Assembly (NCBI GenBank): GCA_945861465.1
Contig: CAMAVB010000048.1
Coordinates: 1-37,369 of the forward strand
Source of the DNA: Candidatus Kuenenia stuttgartensis
Lineage (GTDB): Bacteria; Planctomycetota; Planctomycetia; Planctomycetales; Planctomycetaceae
Reading direction: 5' to 3'
Length of the DNA stretch: 37,369 nt
Each line of letters begins with the position of its first letter. Within the stretch, counting starts at the first letter, position 1. Positions 35,178-37,369 of this stretch are shown here, piece by piece. A program made the translations under genes and the position numbers. The notes under the pieces are model-generated. The model saw nothing but the letters and a program-made list of their open reading frames with translations. It ran no database searches and was not told where the DNA came from.

Positions 35178-37172
35178 ATGATCGCATTGATTAACTGGCT
35201 GGAAACTCGGACGGGCTTCAAAGCTCTGATCCATGAAGCGTTTAACGAACGAGTTCCCGGCGGGGCGCGCTGGCGCTATGTGTGGGGAAGTACTCTGGTC
35301 TTCACGTTTACGCTGCAGGTCATTACGGGCTTCATGCTATGGGCCGCTTATAGTCCCAGCACGCGCACGGCCTGGGAAAGTGTGTACTACATTCAGCACG
35401 AAATGTTTCTGGGCAACATCATTCGGGGCCTGCATCATTATGCGGCACAAGGAATGGTCGTGCTGATGGCCATTCATCTGATTCAAGTGATCATCGATGG
35501 AGCTTACAAGGCTCCGCGAGAGATGAACTTCTGGCTGGGTATTGTGCTGATGATGATTGTGCTGGGCCTGTCGCTCACCGGTTACCTGCTTCCGTGGGAT
35601 CAGAAAGGCTACTATGCGACTCAGGTGACCACGAACATCATGAGTGCGACGCCTGGCGTTGGTCGCGAAGTTCAGATCCTGGCGCAGGGTGGCTCGGACT
35701 ACGGGCATCTCACGCTGACACGTTTCTTTGCGATGCACGCCGGGATACTGCCAACTCTGCTTGTCGGTTTTCTGGCTTTGCACATCTACGTGTTCCGCCG
35801 GCACGGGCTGACGGTCCATGATCCCAATCGCGCTCCGGAAACGACGTTCTGGCCGGATCAGGTCCTGAAGGACTCCGTGGCATGTCTGGCGGTGCTCGCG
35901 GTCGTGCTGCTGCTGGCCATTTTTCGCGGTGCCGAAATGAGTGCTCCGGCAGACCCTTCTGTGAAATTTGATGCCGCCCGGCCGGAATGGTATTTCCTGT
36001 TTCTGTTTCGCTTCCTGAAGTTTCATGCTGTCGATGCCCTTGGCGTGACGTTCGGCGCGATTATCGTCCCCGGAATCATCATGGGCATCATCGCTATGAT
36101 GCCCATCACAGCGAAGGTGTTCGGTGGCTTCGGTCATCAGCTCAACAGAGCTTTCATCTGGGCACTGTCGCTCGGTGTGGTCGTGCTGACGGTCATGGCA
36201 TTTTACGAAGACGCGAACAACAAAGATCATCAGGCGGCCTTGACAGAGGCTCATCGCGACGGCCAGCGCGCGATCGAACTGGCTTCCGGACCGGACAAGA
36301 TCCCAGTCGAGGGTGCCGTCTCGCTTCTCCGCAAAGATCCGTTCACTCAGGGACCGCGATTGTTTGAACAAAACTGCTCAGGTTGTCACCGTTACAATGG
36401 CCATGATGGACGTGGTTCTTTGGTAACAGAAGCGGGCAAGACGGAATTGGATCCTCCGGTAACTGGATCGCCGACAGCGGCAGATCTGGGATCGTTTGGT
36501 AGTCGTGAATGGATGACGGCAATCGTGATGGATTATTCAAATCACTTTGCCTGGATGAAGAACTCGAAGTGGTTCCTTGATGCTCAGGCGAAGTCTGCGG
36601 CAGGCGAAACTGTCGACTACATTAACCCGGACAGTTCCGAAATGGCCGACTGGACCAGCGGCAATCTGGAATCCCTGAAGTCTGCTGAGAACGCCGACAA
36701 CGTAAAAGCACTGGTCGAATTTCTGGCCGCAGAAGCTGGGCATGTCGGCACAACCTATGATTCCGCGCTGGTGGAAAAAGGCCGCGAGCTGGCAATCAAA
36801 GGGGAGTGGGCCGGGGCGCTCAACGGCACGTCCTGTGCGAGTTGCCACGATACGATCGGTCAGGATTTCCCGTCGAATCCGGATGATTCAACAGCTGGCA
36901 GTTACCCGACACTTGCAAAGTACGGATCGGCCGCATGGCTGAAAGATTTTATTCGCCACCCTGACGCAGCTCGACACTACGGGGCGAAGAATCAGATGGT
37001 CTCGTATTCGCCGGAGAAGCTGTCTGAGGAAAATCTGGATCTTCTGGTGCGCTGGCTGACGCACGATTACACGACATCGACGGTGCCCGACTATGCGGAC
37101 CAGATGGATGTGCTGAAGTCTGCACTGACACAAGGAACGTCAGCTGCACCCGAACCGGCACCAGAAAAGTAG
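35178..37172 (+). CDS. Cytochrome b fused to a diheme cytochrome c domain
   Basis: 664 residues from ATG 35178 (an in-frame TTG at 35160 overlaps the Rieske stop). The N-terminal part is cytochrome b6-like with likely heme ligands H86, H100, H187 and H202 and the PEWY quinol-site motif at 269-272. Transmembrane helices include 35-57, 88-110, 118-140, 184-205 and 230-250. After about 345 comes a periplasmic tail with two CxxCH motifs, C400-SG-CH404 and C553-AS-CH557. In this layout the b subunit and the cytochrome c of a bc1/b6f-type complex are one chain, a known arrangement in planctomycetes and some other phyla. It oxidises quinol and passes electrons to a soluble or membrane acceptor. It ends in a Pro/Ala-rich linker (APEPAPEK). 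Confidence 0.93.
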   Translation: MIALINWLETRTGFKALIHEAFNERVPGGARWRYVWGSTLVFTFTLQVITGFMLWAAYSPSTRTAWESVYYIQHEMFLGNIIRGLHHYAAQGMVVLMAIHLIQVIIDGAYKAPREMNFWLGIVLMMIVLGLSLTGYLLPWDQKGYYATQVTTNIMSATPGVGREVQILAQGGSDYGHLTLTRFFAMHAGILPTLLVGFLALHIYVFRRHGLTVHDPNRAPETTFWPDQVLKDSVACLAVLAVVLLLAIFRGAEMSAPADPSVKFDAARPEWYFLFLFRFLKFHAVDALGVTFGAIIVPGIIMGIIAMMPITAKVFGGFGHQLNRAFIWALSLGVVVLTVMAFYEDANNKDHQAALTEAHRDGQRAIELASGPDKIPVEGAVSLLRKDPFTQGPRLFEQNCSGCHRYNGHDGRGSLVTEAGKTELDPPVTGSPTAADLGSFGSREWMTAIVMDYSNHFAWMKNSKWFLDAQAKSAAGETVDYINPDSSEMADWTSGNLESLKSAENADNVKALVEFLAAEAGHVGTTYDSALVEKGRELAIKGEWAGALNGTSCASCHDTIGQDFPSNPDDSTAGSYPTLAKYGSAAWLKDFIRHPDAARHYGAKNQMVSYSPEKLSEENLDLLVRWLTHDYTTSTVPDYADQMDVLKSALTQGTSAAPEPAPEK

Positions 37173-37369
37173 ACGGGGCTGTTGAAAAGCTGGTCTTCAC
37201 AGAATTGGAATCAAACGACCGGACCAGCATGCTTTAAGACATTTGTCACCTTGGCGCGGGCTTCGCCCGCAATTCAAAGTAGTCGTCACTCTCTGAGTGA
37301 CGCAATGCGATTCATTTGGCCAGTTCAGACAAGCGTCACTGAGGCAGTCGCATTCTGGTTGATCCGCCC
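37173..37369. other. Intergenic region at window end
   Basis: No gene is recognised. The palindrome GCGGGCTTCGCCCGC occurs near 37257, as at 33403. The next gene of the operon, if any, is outside. Confidence 0.5.

Noticed and set aside
35337-36371. Antisense open frame of about 344 codons in the cytochrome b-c gene
   Set aside because: The plus-strand gene has clear heme and PEWY motifs. The antisense product is His/Arg-rich and without motifs.

Overview
The window is chromosomal DNA from a member of the Planctomycetota; no genus is claimed. The pointers are a secreted cytochrome c/DUF1549/DUF1553 (PSD1-type) protein, a PEP-CTERM protein, a remnant of the planctomycete-type tyrosine integrase, a cytochrome b fused to a diheme cytochrome c tail, and intergenic spaces packed with short palindromic repeats.

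Layout. 1-3300: the end of an unknown protein, a frameshifted PEP-CTERM gene, a secreted SMP-30/gluconolactonase-like protein, then about 0.8 kb of nested hairpin repeats. 3310-8481 (minus): a three-gene operon of a secreted beta-propeller-like protein, a Gfo/Idh/MocA oxidoreductase and an amidohydrolase-aminotransferase fusion. 8771-12113 (plus): an unrecognised protein, a DUF1579 protein, a decayed integrase fragment and an NAD-dependent epimerase/dehydratase. 12720-18178 (minus): the most interesting locus, a two-gene operon encoding a TIR/NB-ARC/TPR protein and a SLOG-like protein with two pairs of membrane helices (SLATT-like). I read it as a probable nucleotide-signalling conflict or antiphage module related in logic to Thoeris. 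18971-23017: a SIMPL-domain protein and the PSD1 protein. 23698-28501 (plus): carB, a Uma2-family protein and a pyrK-like gene, which form a pyrimidine-biosynthesis group. 28809-31848: a small CxxCH protein, a BON-like protein, tRNA-Leu(UAG) with a terminator, an RsmC-like methyltransferase and a small hypothetical protein. 32299-37172: flotillin-like FloA (minus), a RidA-family protein and a Rieske/cytochrome b-c operon (plus).

Repeats are a second theme. At least two related families of about 99-100 bp miniature elements (B and C) share GGACC...AGAAATAA ends and show 3-bp target duplications. One copy (C2) lies in frame inside the TIR/NB-ARC gene and adds 34 codons. Two other families (A and G) sit exactly at gene stop codons. 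A pair of inverted repeats of about 210 bp (E1, E2) brackets the epimerase plus the TIR/SLOG operon. All of this comes from reading the sequence by eye; no database or alignment program was run.
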